A stretch of DNA of 64,000 bases from an uncultured Winogradskyella sp. GTDB lineage: Bacteria > Bacteroidota > Bacteroidia > Flavobacteriales > Flavobacteriaceae. This document shows, one piece after another, positions 1-7,883 of this stretch. Below the pieces are notes generated by a model that was given only the letters and a program-made list of their open reading frames with translations, made no database searches and was not told where the DNA came from. How positions within the stretch are numbered: the stretch's first letter is position 1; the number at the start of each line of letters is the position of its first letter. The stretch is taken from assembly GCF_947495255.1 (NCBI RefSeq), contig NZ_CANLYI010000007.1, positions 186,001-250,000 of the forward strand, in the 5' to 3' direction. The position numbers and the translations under genes are program-made.

Positions 1-989
1 TGTCCTTGCTGAATAGCTGGCTGTGCAACTTGAGGATGACCTTTAGGATACGCTTCCGTAGCCATTAAAGCAATATCGCCTACGGCAAAAATATTTGGAT
101 AATCTTCAACTTGATTAAAGTGGTTAACGTTATAACGGTTCGCTCTTTCCATTATGGCTTCAGGTTTTAAACCTTGAATGGGAGCACCTGTAACACCTGC
201 TGCCCAAATTAGGGTTTCAGATTCCATGGTGTCACCAGAATTGGTCGTTACCGTTTTACCGTCGTAATGTTTCACAATGGTATTACAACTAACCTTAACG
301 CCCAATCGATTTAAAAAAGTTAATGCCTTTTCAGAAGCATGCTCACTCATTGGTGGTAAAACCCGATTGGCACCTTCTAATAAATGAATGTGCATATCAT
401 CAGGATTTAAGTCGTGATAATCTCTCGGTAATATATTATTCTTAAGTTCTGCAATGGCACCTGCAAGCTCCACGCCTGTTGGTCCGGCTCCAACAATCAC
501 AAAATTAAGATAAGCTTCACGTTCTTCTTCTGTATCTGCAATAGCAGCATTTTCAAAATTCTCTAAAATAAGACTTCTAATATCTAATGCTTGTGGCACA
601 GATTTCATTGGCATACTATTAGTCTCAATAGCTTTGTTTCCAAAATAATTGGTTTTAGTACCTGTAGCAATAACCAAATAATCAAAGGACAAGTTACCTA
701 TAGTGGTGATAAGCTCGTTAGATTCTGGAATAATTTGTTCAACCTCAGCTAAACGAAAGAATGTGCTTTTGTGTTTTTTTATTATTTTACGAAGTGGATA
801 TGCTATAGAATCTGGTTCTAAACCAGAACTAGAAACTTGATATAATAAAGGCTGAAACGTATGGTAATTATGCTTATCAATAAGTACAACCTGAACATTT
901 TTATTGGCTAATGCTTTAACTAAATTTACACCAGCGAAGCCACCTCCTATGATAACGACTCTTGGTAAATTGGTATCTGGAATATTCAT
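1..989 (-). CDS. ndh: Type II NADH dehydrogenase (NDH-2), 3' end cut by window
   Basis: Flavoprotein that would oxidise NADH and reduce quinone at the inner face of the cytoplasmic membrane without pumping protons. I translated the minus strand from ATG at 989-987. The N-terminus carries the FAD-binding glycine motif VVIIGGGFAGVN; a second dinucleotide motif VIVGAGPTGVELAG lies near residue 165; the FAD-contacting AVGDIA motif lies near residue 310. About 329 codons are present and the C-terminal membrane-anchoring part lies beyond base 1. The family is usually about 420-450 residues. The gene is divergent from the sigma factor at 1126. Another pyridine-nucleotide disulphide oxidoreductase is possible, but the motif order and the LLYQVSSSGLEP stretch fit NDH-2 well. 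Confidence 0.9.
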   Translation of the reverse strand, partial: MNIPDTNLPRVVIIGGGFAGVNLVKALANKNVQVVLIDKHNYHTFQPLLYQVSSSGLEPDSIAYPLRKIIKKHKSTFFRLAEVEQIIPESNELITTIGNLSFDYLVIATGTKTNYFGNKAIETNSMPMKSVPQALDIRSLILENFENAAIADTEEEREAYLNFVIVGAGPTGVELAGAIAELKNNILPRDYHDLNPDDMHIHLLEGANRVLPPMSEHASEKALTFLNRLGVKVSCNTIVKHYDGKTVTTNSGDTMESETLIWAAGVTGAPIQGLKPEAIMERANRYNVNHFNQVEDYPNIFAVGDIALMATEAYPKGHPQVAQPAIQQG

Positions 990-1065
990 AAAATAACAGT
1001 CGGATTTGTAGCCGTAAATTTACGAATTAACGCGTCAAAATTATCTGTTTTTAACTTTAGTTAAA

Positions 1066-1073
1066 TAAATTTG
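1066..1073 (+). promoter_or_regulatory. Candidate -7 box (TAAATTTG) for the sigma-factor operon
   Basis: TAAATTTG matches the Bacteroidetes -7 consensus TAnnTTTG and sits 53 bases before the TTG start at 1126. No clear TTG was seen at the -33 position, so this is a motif match only. Confidence 0.45.
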
Positions 1074-1125
1074 TAACAAAACAGAAACACTTACTACTAA
1101 TTAAGTAACCAACCAATTTCATCAA

Positions 1126-1620
1126 TTGAATAAAGAACTAGAAAAGAGTTTTGTAGAACAATTGCAAAAACATCAAAACATTGTACATAAGGTGTGTCGT
1201 TTATACACTAACAATGCTGATGCTCATAACGATTTGTTTCAAGAAATCACTATACAGCTATGGCGTGCCTACCCTAAATTTAGAGGTGATGCTAAATTTA
1301 GTACTTGGATGTATAGAGTGGGATTAAATACGGCAATTACCTTATACAGAAAATCGAAAAGGAGTATAAATACTCAGGCTTTTGACACAGTACAATTTAG
1401 GATAAAAGCAGAAGAATATGATGATACTGAAGAGCAGCAATTAAAACTCTTATACCAAGCGGTACATCAATTAAATGATATTGAAAAAGCTTTGGTTCTA
1501 TTGTACTTAGAGGATAAAGACTATAGAGAAATCAGTGAAACCTTAGGTATTACTGAAGTCAATGCACGAGTAAAAATGAATCGTGTTAAAAAGAAATTAA
1601 GAACCATACTAAATCCGTAA
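1126..1620 (+). CDS. ECF-type RNA polymerase sigma factor (sigma-70 family)
   Basis: Probable alternative sigma factor that recruits core RNA polymerase to a specific promoter set. Residues about 20-85 form region 2, with DLFQEITIQLWRAYPKFRG and FSTWMYRVGLN; residues about 110-160 form region 4, a helix-turn-helix with YREISETLGITEVNARVKMN. At 164 residues it is normal for an ECF sigma. The start is TTG: an in-frame stop lies at 1102-1104 and no ATG or GTG intervenes. The next gene begins 4 bases after the stop, so the two are probably cotranscribed, and that membrane protein may regulate the sigma factor. No recognisable zinc-binding anti-sigma domain is present nearby. Confidence 0.92.
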   Translation: MNKELEKSFVEQLQKHQNIVHKVCRLYTNNADAHNDLFQEITIQLWRAYPKFRGDAKFSTWMYRVGLNTAITLYRKSKRSINTQAFDTVQFRIKAEEYDDTEEQQLKLLYQAVHQLNDIEKALVLLYLEDKDYREISETLGITEVNARVKMNRVKKKLRTILNP

Positions 1621-1624
1621 AATT

Positions 1625-2257
1625 ATGGATGAATTAGAATTATTAAAGAAAGACTGGAAGCAAAACGAAAATCAATTTGAATCATTTTCGGATAGCGACA
1701 TATATAAGATGAGCCATAAAAAATCATCAACCATAGTTAAAACACTATTTTACATCAGCATGGCTGAGTTGGTGTTTTGGGTATTGATAAATTTTCTGCC
1801 GTTTGTACTTTCAGACCGAATGAAGGCCCAACTGGAAGAGATTAGTCATAGCTGGATATATATAGGGCTAAATATACTGAGTTATGCCGTTATTGTCGCC
1901 TTTGTATATCTTCTTTGGAAAGCTCACAATGCCATTTCAGTGACTGATAATGCGAGAAAACTTATGAAAAGTATTCTTAAAACACGTAAAATAATTAAAT
2001 ACTATGTACTTTATAATTTATTTATAGCATTAATTAGTATTCCGGTGAGTCTTTATTTTACAATAAACGAACATCCTGAAATCTCAGAAAAATTAACTAA
2101 TGCAACTTCGTCTCAGCTTATAGTAATGTCTTTAATATCTATAGGAATTACAGCTGTATTTTTATTATTAATCTGGTTATTCTACAAACTCATCTATGGT
2201 ATCTTAATTAAACGACTTACTCGTAATTATAACGAATTAAAGAAGCTAGAAGTGTAA
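1625..2257 (+). CDS. Four-helix membrane protein, possible sigma-factor partner
   Basis: Unrecognised 210-residue membrane protein. The first ~38 residues are hydrophilic and predicted cytoplasmic (MDELELLKKDWKQNENQFES). Four hydrophobic segments follow, at about residues 40-62, 77-98, 126-147 and 165-195, with a basic C-terminus. It begins 4 bases after the ECF sigma gene and is followed 11 bases later by another membrane protein. By position and topology (soluble N-terminus on the cytoplasmic side) it could act as an atypical anti-sigma or signal sensor, but this is inference from gene order. No catalytic motif is visible. Confidence 0.7.
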   Translation: MDELELLKKDWKQNENQFESFSDSDIYKMSHKKSSTIVKTLFYISMAELVFWVLINFLPFVLSDRMKAQLEEISHSWIYIGLNILSYAVIVAFVYLLWKAHNAISVTDNARKLMKSILKTRKIIKYYVLYNLFIALISIPVSLYFTINEHPEISEKLTNATSSQLIVMSLISIGITAVFLLLIWLFYKLIYGILIKRLTRNYNELKKLEV

Positions 2258-2268
2258 TACACCTTGCT

Positions 2269-3294
2269 ATGATAAAAACCACTAGAATCCAAAAACATCT
2301 TTTAATTGTTAGTGTTCCATTGCTCATTATTATTGCAATGGTCATCGTTTCTAGCTCGTCAATTTTTACTGTTGCTCCTAACAAATTGGCATTAGCCATA
2401 ACTTTCGACTTGCTAATAACAGGTCCTTTTATTTATTTTTTACTCATTAGAAAAACCACAATTCCAAAAACAACCATAGTCCCTTTTATTATTCTAGGAT
2501 TAGTGGTGGGTTCATTTATTATTCCATCGGAAAACCAATTATATTTAAACCTATTTAAAATATGGCTACTTCCGCTTATTGAAATATCGGTTCTCACCTA
2601 TATTACATATAATGTTATTAAAGCCTTCCGTTTATATAAAGTAAATAAAACCCAATCCTCTTCAGACTTTTTTAGCATTTTAAAAGTAACGTGCTACGAT
2701 ATTTTACCCAAAGCAGCCGTTGTTCCTTTTGTAACCGAAATCGCTGTTTTCTATTATGGTTTTATGAGTTGGAAAAAACGACAGCTAAACACCAACGAGT
2801 TTTCATATCATAAAGAAAGTGGTACCATAGGTTTGTTAATTGGCATCATGTTATTAATTGTTGTAGAAACAATTGCCATTCATTTTCTTTTAGCAAAATG
2901 GAATAGTGTTATAGCTTGGATAATTACAGGTTTAAGTATCTATACAGCAATCCAAATTATTGGCTTTTCTAAATCAATATTAAAAAGACCCATAATTATT
3001 GAAGGAGACCTACTATACCTAAGGTTTGGCATTATGAATGAATCTATCATAGATACTAAACAAATTGAATCTATAGTGTTATCGACTTCAGATATTGAGT
3101 TAAATAACGAAACTCGTAAACTCTCTTTTTTAGGAAATTTAGACAGTCATAACATCGTTATAAAACTAAAAGAAGAACAGACATTACTAGGACTTTATGG
3201 ATTTAAAAAAACATATAAAACCATAGCCTTCCATGTCGATCAAAAACATGAATTCATCAAAACAATAAATACCTTAATTCAAAAAAAGGACTAG
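2269..3294 (+). CDS. Polytopic membrane protein of unknown function
   Basis: A 341-residue protein with about seven hydrophobic segments spread over residues 10-235. A soluble C-terminal tail of about 100 residues (from IIIEGDLLYLRFGIMNES) alternates hydrophobic and polar residues and may form a PH-like beta domain. I do not recognise the family. It follows the previous membrane gene by 11 bases, so sigma factor and two membrane proteins probably form one operon. The gene runs convergently into the 3306-3827 gene with only 11 bases between the stops. Confidence 0.7.
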   Translation: MIKTTRIQKHLLIVSVPLLIIIAMVIVSSSSIFTVAPNKLALAITFDLLITGPFIYFLLIRKTTIPKTTIVPFIILGLVVGSFIIPSENQLYLNLFKIWLLPLIEISVLTYITYNVIKAFRLYKVNKTQSSSDFFSILKVTCYDILPKAAVVPFVTEIAVFYYGFMSWKKRQLNTNEFSYHKESGTIGLLIGIMLLIVVETIAIHFLLAKWNSVIAWIITGLSIYTAIQIIGFSKSILKRPIIIEGDLLYLRFGIMNESIIDTKQIESIVLSTSDIELNNETRKLSFLGNLDSHNIVIKLKEEQTLLGLYGFKKTYKTIAFHVDQKHEFIKTINTLIQKKD

Positions 3295-3305
3295 AACACG
3301 TCTAT

Positions 3306-3827
3306 TTACTTTCGCTGTCCTATAAACTGCTGACTCTTCAACTTAAACAATACATTAAAGCTCGTTAAACTGCCGTAGCTTCTGGTTATATACTGTTGCA
3401 AATCTATCTTCTCTTGTGCTTCTAAATTGCTAGAATTAATTTTTTGTTCCATAACACGCAAGCGATCTCTAACCATTGTTATTTTATGAAAAAAGGTATC
3501 AATAGGCAATTCCTTACCTTGTAGATTAGTATCACCTGGTTCCATAATCAATTTTCCGCCTTTCCATTTGTCTGCAATGGTAATGACTTCAGAAACATCA
3601 GACCATTTTTTTAATATGGACTTTAAACTTTGTTCTACCTCAAAAAAACTAATACTGTCTACCTCGTCTTCTGCCGCTTCAATCACTTCAAATTCTGAGT
3701 CTATAGCAATGGTTTCTAAGCCGTTTTCTATAAAGGTGACCCAATAGTGTTTTGAGGTGACATTAGTGACAACACCTTTTCCAAATTCGGCGTGATTAAT
3801 TCTTGATCCTATACCTAATAATTTCAT
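3306..3827 (-). CDS. Conserved hypothetical with N-terminal Tudor/SH3-like motif
   Basis: A 173-residue soluble protein. Residues 1-50 (GSRINHAEFGKGVVTNV) resemble the small beta-barrel found at the C-terminus of PcrA/UvrD helicases, in which a glycine-rich HxxFGKGxV motif occurs. The rest is acidic then helical (residues 65-165), with no catalytic signature. The N-terminal motif suggests nucleic-acid or RNA-polymerase contact, by analogy only. The gene is monocistronic, convergent with 2269-3294. Confidence 0.65.
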   Translation of the reverse strand: MKLLGIGSRINHAEFGKGVVTNVTSKHYWVTFIENGLETIAIDSEFEVIEAAEDEVDSISFFEVEQSLKSILKKWSDVSEVITIADKWKGGKLIMEPGDTNLQGKELPIDTFFHKITMVRDRLRVMEQKINSSNLEAQEKIDLQQYITRSYGSLTSFNVLFKLKSQQFIGQRK

Positions 3828-3870
3828 CTGTTTTTATAGTCTTTAAATCTGTTATACGTGTTTATACCCT

Positions 3871-3924
3871 ACGTCACTTCGAGTGATTTTTTCAATTAAA
3901 ATGAGAAAAAACAGTATCGAGAAG
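3871..3924. repeat. Putative interspersed hairpin repeat
   Basis: The stretch starts with ACGTCACTTCGAGTGA and ends with AGTATCGAGAAG. Between them, a T6C run faces a GAGA6 run across an AT-rich centre and could form a hairpin. The ends resemble short non-coding repeats with GTCA(T/C)TTCGAG...ATCGAGAAG that I recall from flavobacterial genomes. It sits in the 240-base gap between two divergent genes. Confidence 0.45.
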
Positions 3925-4031
3925 CCGTATTTTAATAGAACTAAAATAAAGAAAAATTAAAACTTAATAATAGAATCACCTTACAATTGTTAAGAATTAT
4001 TTAAAGTGTTTTTCAATCTTTAAAATCTATT

Positions 4032-4039
4032 TATTTTTG
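4032..4039 (+). promoter_or_regulatory. Candidate -7 box (TATTTTTG) for the gene at 4069
   Basis: TATTTTTG fits TAnnTTTG and lies 30 bases before the ATG, which leaves a short leader. The -33 element is not clear. Confidence 0.45.
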
Positions 4040-4068
4040 ATACAATCTCAATATAAAACAACATAATT

Positions 4069-4419
4069 ATGAAAAAACTATTATTTACGCTGTTATTTTC
4101 GGGAATCTGCTTTTTATCTAACGCTAACAATCAACCAAAGGTTGGCGATGAGCTTGTTATAAATGAGCCTATTGCCCAAACTTATCATCATATTAAATTC
4201 CCAAAACCCAACATTCTAATAAAACGAGGAACGGTAACAGGTTATAAAAGTGTTTCTAAAAACCTGGTGGTAATAAAAGAAGTTATGACTAAAGATAATG
4301 GTGACCATTTTGTGGTATTGGCGAAAAAAGATGGTACAAAATTCTTTGGTTATTTATCTCATGTAAAAGCGAATTACACAAAAGCACTTGAAGCTGAAGA
4401 AATTAAAATCATTAAATAA
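4069..4419 (+). CDS. Small secreted protein of unknown function
   Basis: A 116-residue protein with a signal peptide (MKKLLFTLLFSGICFLSNAN, cleavage near residue 19-20). The mature part is about 97 residues, beta-rich and basic, with a recurring VxGYKSVSKNLVVIKEV pattern. No cysteines remain after the signal sequence, so it is not a lipoprotein. The family is not recognised. It is monocistronic, with a strong hairpin terminator immediately downstream and a -7 box immediately upstream. Confidence 0.75.
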   Translation: MKKLLFTLLFSGICFLSNANNQPKVGDELVINEPIAQTYHHIKFPKPNILIKRGTVTGYKSVSKNLVVIKEVMTKDNGDHFVVLAKKDGTKFFGYLSHVKANYTKALEAEEIKIIK

Positions 4420-4437
4420 TAACGCGATGTCCGCAAC

Positions 4438-4475
4438 AAAAAAAAGGATGCTATATACACAGCATCCTTTTTTTG
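4438..4475. terminator. Bidirectional intrinsic terminator
   Basis: A perfect 12-bp stem (AAAAAGGATGCT, 4441-4452, with AGCATCCTTTTT, 4461-4472) and an 8-base loop, with an A run before and a T run after. It serves the gene ending at 4419 and the minus-strand gene ending at 4527. Confidence 0.85.
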
Positions 4476-4526
4476 TTTAAAATAGGTATCGCTATAAAAA
4501 CGAAACCGATAATAGGTATAGAAAAC

Positions 4527-5288
4527 CTATCGTTTTTTACTCTTAGGTTTCCCTTCTTTAATCTTTACATAAATAAGTTTCTTATGGCCTCTAGAATCCT
4601 CACGTCTTTCAATCTCAAAGTTAGAGATCGACTTAATTAAAGGGGTCAATTTCTGAAAACCATAATTACGCGAATCAAAATTAGGTTGTTTCTTTTGCAG
4701 TAAACTCCCAACATCACCTAAAAAAGCCCAACCATCATCATCAGCAACATCATCTATGGTTGCTGCTATAAAGCGGATTTCTTTTTGTGTTATTTTATCG
4801 TAATCGTTTTTAGTACTGGTAGCCGTAGTTTCAGATTCCGATTCGTTTTCAGAGGCTTGGTGTTTTAAAATCTCAATGTATATAAACTTATCGCAAGCCA
4901 CAATAAAGGGGTTTGGTGTTTTCTTTTCTCCAATACCATAGACTGCCATACCTGCTTCTCGCAATCGGGTGGCTAACCTTGTAAAGTCACTATCGCTAGA
5001 CACTAAACAAAAGCCGTCAACCTTCTCTGAATATAAAATATCCATAGCATCAATAATCATGGCAGAATCTGTGGCGTTTTTACCTGTAGTATAGCCATAC
5101 TGTTGTATTGGTGTTATAGCATTTTCTAATAACAAACTTTTCCATTTATTTAAATTGGGTTTGGTCCAATCGCCATAAATACGCTTAATGGTTGGGTTGC
5201 CGTATTTAGCAATCTCCTCCATCATTTCTTTTACATAAGCTGATGGTATATTATCACCATCTATAAGTACTGCTAGTTTAATATCCAT
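4527..5288 (-). CDS. NYN-domain putative RNase with C-terminal OST-HTH/LOTUS domain
   Basis: LabA/DUF88-like protein of 253 residues. Residues 1-145 form a NYN (PIN-like) domain with the expected acidic metal-binding positions: LIDGDNIP (residues 8-15), TDSAMIIDAMD (about 72-82) and VSSDSDF (about 96-102). A low-complexity acidic/Ser-Thr linker (about 147-165) leads into residues 170-245, which look like an OST-HTH/LOTUS RNA-binding domain (WAFLGDVGSLLQKK, YGFQKLTPLI). This architecture is known in bacteria and implies RNA cleavage or RNA sensing. It is monocistronic; the next gene upstream has its own terminator. Confidence 0.88.
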   Translation of the reverse strand: MDIKLAVLIDGDNIPSAYVKEMMEEIAKYGNPTIKRIYGDWTKPNLNKWKSLLLENAITPIQQYGYTTGKNATDSAMIIDAMDILYSEKVDGFCLVSSDSDFTRLATRLREAGMAVYGIGEKKTPNPFIVACDKFIYIEILKHQASENESESETTATSTKNDYDKITQKEIRFIAATIDDVADDDGWAFLGDVGSLLQKKQPNFDSRNYGFQKLTPLIKSISNFEIERREDSRGHKKLIYVKIKEGKPKSKKR

Positions 5289-5338
5289 AAGTTTTTAATG
5301 TCTTGTTTTTACACTGTTAAAGGTAATGGCTTTATAGC

Positions 5339-5366
5339 AAAAAACCACGCTTATTAGAGTGGTTTT
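5339..5366 (-). terminator. Intrinsic terminator of the small lysine-rich gene
   Basis: Stem AAAACCAC (5341-5348) with GTGGTTTT (5359-5366) and a 10-base loop. On the minus strand it ends in a T run, just after the stop of the small gene at 5387. Confidence 0.7.
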
Positions 5367-5386
5367 ATGAGGTGTTATTTAAACAA

Positions 5387-5491
5387 TTATGTGCGTGTTG
5401 CTTTTTTAGCCAATTTTGCAGCCTTTTTTTCTTTTGGTGATAATGCTGCTTCTTTTTTTACGTTTTTCTTTGCATCTTTTGATTTTGCCAT
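5387..5491 (-). CDS. 34-residue lysine/alanine-rich protein
   Basis: Very small gene read directly from the minus strand (ATG at 5491-5489, TAA at 5389-5387). The product starts MAKSKDAKKNVKKEAALSP and ends KKAAKLAKKATRT, with about one third lysine, no hydrophobic core and strongly basic overall. The skewed composition, the lack of frame breaks and its own downstream terminator suggest a real gene. It resembles small nucleic-acid-binding or histone-H1-like tails in composition only. No strong Shine-Dalgarno sequence is visible, which is normal for this phylum. Confidence 0.6.
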   Translation of the reverse strand: MAKSKDAKKNVKKEAALSPKEKKAAKLAKKATRT

Positions 5492-5684
5492 AGCGCTTCA
5501 GTTTTAAAATTTCTCCGTATAATTACGTTCTAAATGTAGTAAAAAGGAGAATAAGACTGCGCATTTATTACTTTTGTTTTCAGCTATTTACATTTTTAAA
5601 CTACTCATTAAGCCGCTATGGTGCTTTTTATAGCATACCCTTCTCTTTATAAATACCGAAGTCTCTAAGTTTTATAAGTGCAAT

Positions 5685-6092
5685 TTAGTCGTCTACCTTT
5701 TTCCAAATAAGCTCACTATTTAGCATAAAGCTACCGATATAATCAAAATTGCAACTTGCAGGATCTATGATAGATAAAAACGGTTCACTCTTTTTATCGC
5801 GATACAAATGATACGTCTCACCAATTAAAGGTTCGAACGTATAACGCGAATTGTAAACCAAGGTATTATACTCTAGCTCTTGCATCATCTTATCATATTC
5901 GGCTTTAAGCTCTAAATATTTGGCTTTGATTTGCTTGTTAGCTTTATTGATATTTCTGGTTTTCCAGGTCGAATTATCTGTGACTTGTATGGCAGGTGCA
6001 CCAACATTAGTAGCATAAGGTTTTAACGACGCATCGTAACGTTGCGTTTCTTCGTTAAATACAATTTGATCGGGCTTTTTAGCTTTAGACAT
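5685..6092 (-). CDS. DUF2452 family protein
   Basis: Cytoplasmic protein of 135 residues in a family of unknown function. The signature FNEETQRYDASLKPYATNVG followed by APAI is characteristic of DUF2452. The middle (residues about 45-80) is a predicted helical, coiled-coil-like stretch rich in K/E, and the C-terminus has PFLSIIDPASCNFDYIGSF. I start it at the ATG at 6092 (MSKAKKPDQ) rather than the ATG 11 codons upstream at 6125, because the conserved part begins here and the extra residues look non-homologous. It is probably monocistronic. Confidence 0.8.
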   Translation of the reverse strand: MSKAKKPDQIVFNEETQRYDASLKPYATNVGAPAIQVTDNSTWKTRNINKANKQIKAKYLELKAEYDKMMQELEYNTLVYNSRYTFEPLIGETYHLYRDKKSEPFLSIIDPASCNFDYIGSFMLNSELIWKKVDD

Positions 6093-6193
6093 AGAGAGTA
6101 GGCTTTTAACAAAGATAAAGCGCATTGCTGTTTCTTAAAAATGAATCGAACGTATTTTTTTAGTAACTTAGAGGAATAAATTTTGAAACTATA

Positions 6194-6382
6194 ATGAATT
6201 TCATAAAAAAACTAGGGCCTTTAAACCTCTTTATGTTAGTGATTTGCGCTTTAATTATAGGTGTTTCTGAATATCTATTTTTAAGAGGTGACCAACTACA
6301 TGCTATTTTTATTGGGCTTTGGGCACCAACACTACTCGGTCTTGTCATCTTTATAAAACAGATTTTGAATGGAAGTCAATGA
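6194..6382 (+). CDS. Small two-helix membrane protein
   Basis: A 62-residue protein with two hydrophobic segments (about residues 10-29 and 36-56) separated by RGDQLH, and charged ends. There is no recognised domain. Its last 14 bases overlap the start of the 36-residue membrane peptide gene in another frame, which suggests translational coupling. An antisense frame over the same bases (6160-6348) has poor composition and was rejected. Confidence 0.65.
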   Translation: MNFIKKLGPLNLFMLVICALIIGVSEYLFLRGDQLHAIFIGLWAPTLLGLVIFIKQILNGSQ

Positions 6383-6479
6383 TATCATCATCACATTTTC
6401 GGTTTTTGTATCTGCCTGTGTGATTTTATGGGCTGTTTTGGTAATCCGTGCTTATAATAAGATAGGTCGCGAGGATTAG
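6369..6479 (+). CDS. 36-residue single-helix membrane peptide
   Basis: Short gene from ATG at 6369 to TAG at 6477-6479. It encodes one hydrophobic segment (IIITFSVFVSACVILWAVLV, residues 6-25) flanked by an acidic N-terminus (MEVND) and a charged tail (RAYNKIGRED). The +1-shifted 14-base overlap with the preceding small membrane gene argues that both are genuine and translated together. The function is unknown; partner subunits of a membrane complex are one possibility. Confidence 0.6.
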   Translation: MEVNDIIITFSVFVSACVILWAVLVIRAYNKIGRED

Positions 6480-7039
6480 TTGACTTCGTTGGAATTCACT
6501 TTTAAATTGACTTTATTTCATTCACTTATCTAATTTACCCTACCCGAAGCATACCCGACGCACACCCGACGCATACCCGACACATACCCGAAGGAGCTCT
6601 ATATCGATTCTAACGGAATTCAGTTGTTAAAAACCCTTTTTACAGACCCTTGTAAAACCTTATAGTTCAGTATATTACAAAATAAATTTCACTAAGTAGT
6701 CATTTTTATGATATCTTCAATCGCCTCTCGGGTGTGGCTTATAATTCTTCAAAAACACCGTTTATTTCTTTATGGTTTTTAGAAGATTATTATAAAAATT
6801 ATGGTTTTATTATAAATCACTCATTTTAAACAACTTACATATTAATTTATTTTTTATATGTTTGACCCACAGCTATTTAGCGAATTTAATTTTTCGCTGT
6901 TTATAATAACCGGAATTATAAGAACGAATAGCTTATCCCCAAATACCTATTTGCCCAGAACGAGTTTGGGCATCTCTTAACCAGATGTGCATTAGCTATA
7001 TAATGCCAATTGCTAAGCACGTCTTAAATCTTATTTATT
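6480..7039. other. 560-base non-coding leader region with repeats and hairpins
   Basis: No supported gene. It holds an 11-bp tandem array (6541-6595), an AGCGAA...TTCGCT inverted repeat near 6879-6898, and a small hairpin GCCCA/TGGGC near 6954-6972. The rest is AT-rich DNA up to the ATG at 7040. It may be a long untranslated leader of the downstream gene. Confidence 0.55.
6541..6595. repeat. Five-unit 11-bp tandem repeat (TACCCGAxGCA)
   Basis: Five consecutive 11-base units: TACCCGAAGCA, TACCCGACGCA, CACCCGACGCA, TACCCGACACA, TACCCGAAGGA. The array is far more GC-rich than its surroundings. The frame through it lacks a start codon and ends in a stop near 6630, so it is unlikely to be coding. 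I recall similar units in other flavobacterial genomes. Confidence 0.9.
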
Positions 7040-7840
7040 ATGGCAAAGAATAATTCATTTATTAGATTAGAAGGCACTCTAGATGGGTTGACCTTCTTTA
7101 GAAAAAACGGTGAGAATTTTGTAAAAACAAAAAGCCGTGTCAGTCGTAACCGTATTTTAAATGATCCTGCGTACAAACGTACCCGAGAAAACATGCAAGA
7201 ATTTGGTGCTGCTGCGCGTTGTAGTAAAGCTTTTAGAGAAAGTTTTGCTTCCATAGCGCGCTTGGTTGGTGACAGTTATTTAAGCTCTAGACTTACAGGA
7301 AAGATGCGCAGCATTATTCCTAATGGTGTAGGCTTAAGAGGGCAACGTACTATTAATTTGGTTGATAATTTAGAGCCGTTTTTAGGCCTTAACTTTAATG
7401 TCAGCAAACCTTTTGACAGTCAGTTTAATGCACCATCTGTTGGCCCAACGATTAATGCAGGTAGAGATACCGTGACGTGGTCTTTACCAGATTTTAGTAC
7501 AGATACCTTTGTGCTTGCGCCAGAAGGTGCTACGCATTTTAAATTGGCTTTGGCTGCTGGGTATACTAGTAACTATGAGTGGGTGCCTGCTCTAAAATCT
7601 TATGAGCCTGTTGAGGATGAGCCTAATGGTGTAGGTAGTGTTACTTATAGTAATGCTGTTGCTATAGGTGGTATGGTTGGTGCTGCTACGGATTTAACTG
7701 TAGATTTAACGGCATATGCACCTATTCCTGCTACGACTGCTTTGTTTGGTTGTACTGCGATTGTGTTTTACCAAATGGTGAATGGCGAGTTGTATGAACT
7801 GGCGCAAGGGCATAGCATGAAAATTGCTGTTGCTGGTTAA
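7040..7840 (+). CDS. Flavobacteriaceae-specific protein of unknown function (starts MAKNNSFIRLEG)
   Basis: A 266-residue soluble protein with no signal peptide. The N-terminal ~95 residues are basic and conserved-looking (LEGTLDGLTFFRKNGENFVK, SRNRILNDPAYKRTRENM), followed by a beta-rich, glycine/alanine/threonine-rich C-terminal part ending GHSMKIAVAG. From memory, proteins with this N-terminus recur in flavobacterial genomes in several copies, often behind ACCCGA-type repeats, with no assigned function. Here it stands alone, preceded by the 11-bp array and a long leader and followed by a 7-bp array and a strong terminator. A structural or phage-like surface role cannot be excluded. Confidence 0.7.
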   Translation: MAKNNSFIRLEGTLDGLTFFRKNGENFVKTKSRVSRNRILNDPAYKRTRENMQEFGAAARCSKAFRESFASIARLVGDSYLSSRLTGKMRSIIPNGVGLRGQRTINLVDNLEPFLGLNFNVSKPFDSQFNAPSVGPTINAGRDTVTWSLPDFSTDTFVLAPEGATHFKLALAAGYTSNYEWVPALKSYEPVEDEPNGVGSVTYSNAVAIGGMVGAATDLTVDLTAYAPIPATTALFGCTAIVFYQMVNGELYELAQGHSMKIAVAG

Positions 7841-7843
7841 TGG

Positions 7844-7877
7844 TTAGCTGTTAGCTGTTAGCTGTTAGCTGTTAGCT
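7844..7877. repeat. 7-bp tandem repeat (TTAGCTG x 4.9)
   Basis: Four perfect TTAGCTG units plus TTAGCT, starting three bases after the stop codon at 7838-7840. Perfect identity suggests recent slippage. Confidence 0.95.
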
Positions 7878-7883
7878 AAAAAT

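Noticed and set aside
6541-6595. CRISPR array or coding repeat
   Set aside because: The 11-bp units are contiguous with no spacers, and the open frame through them has no start codon and stops soon after.
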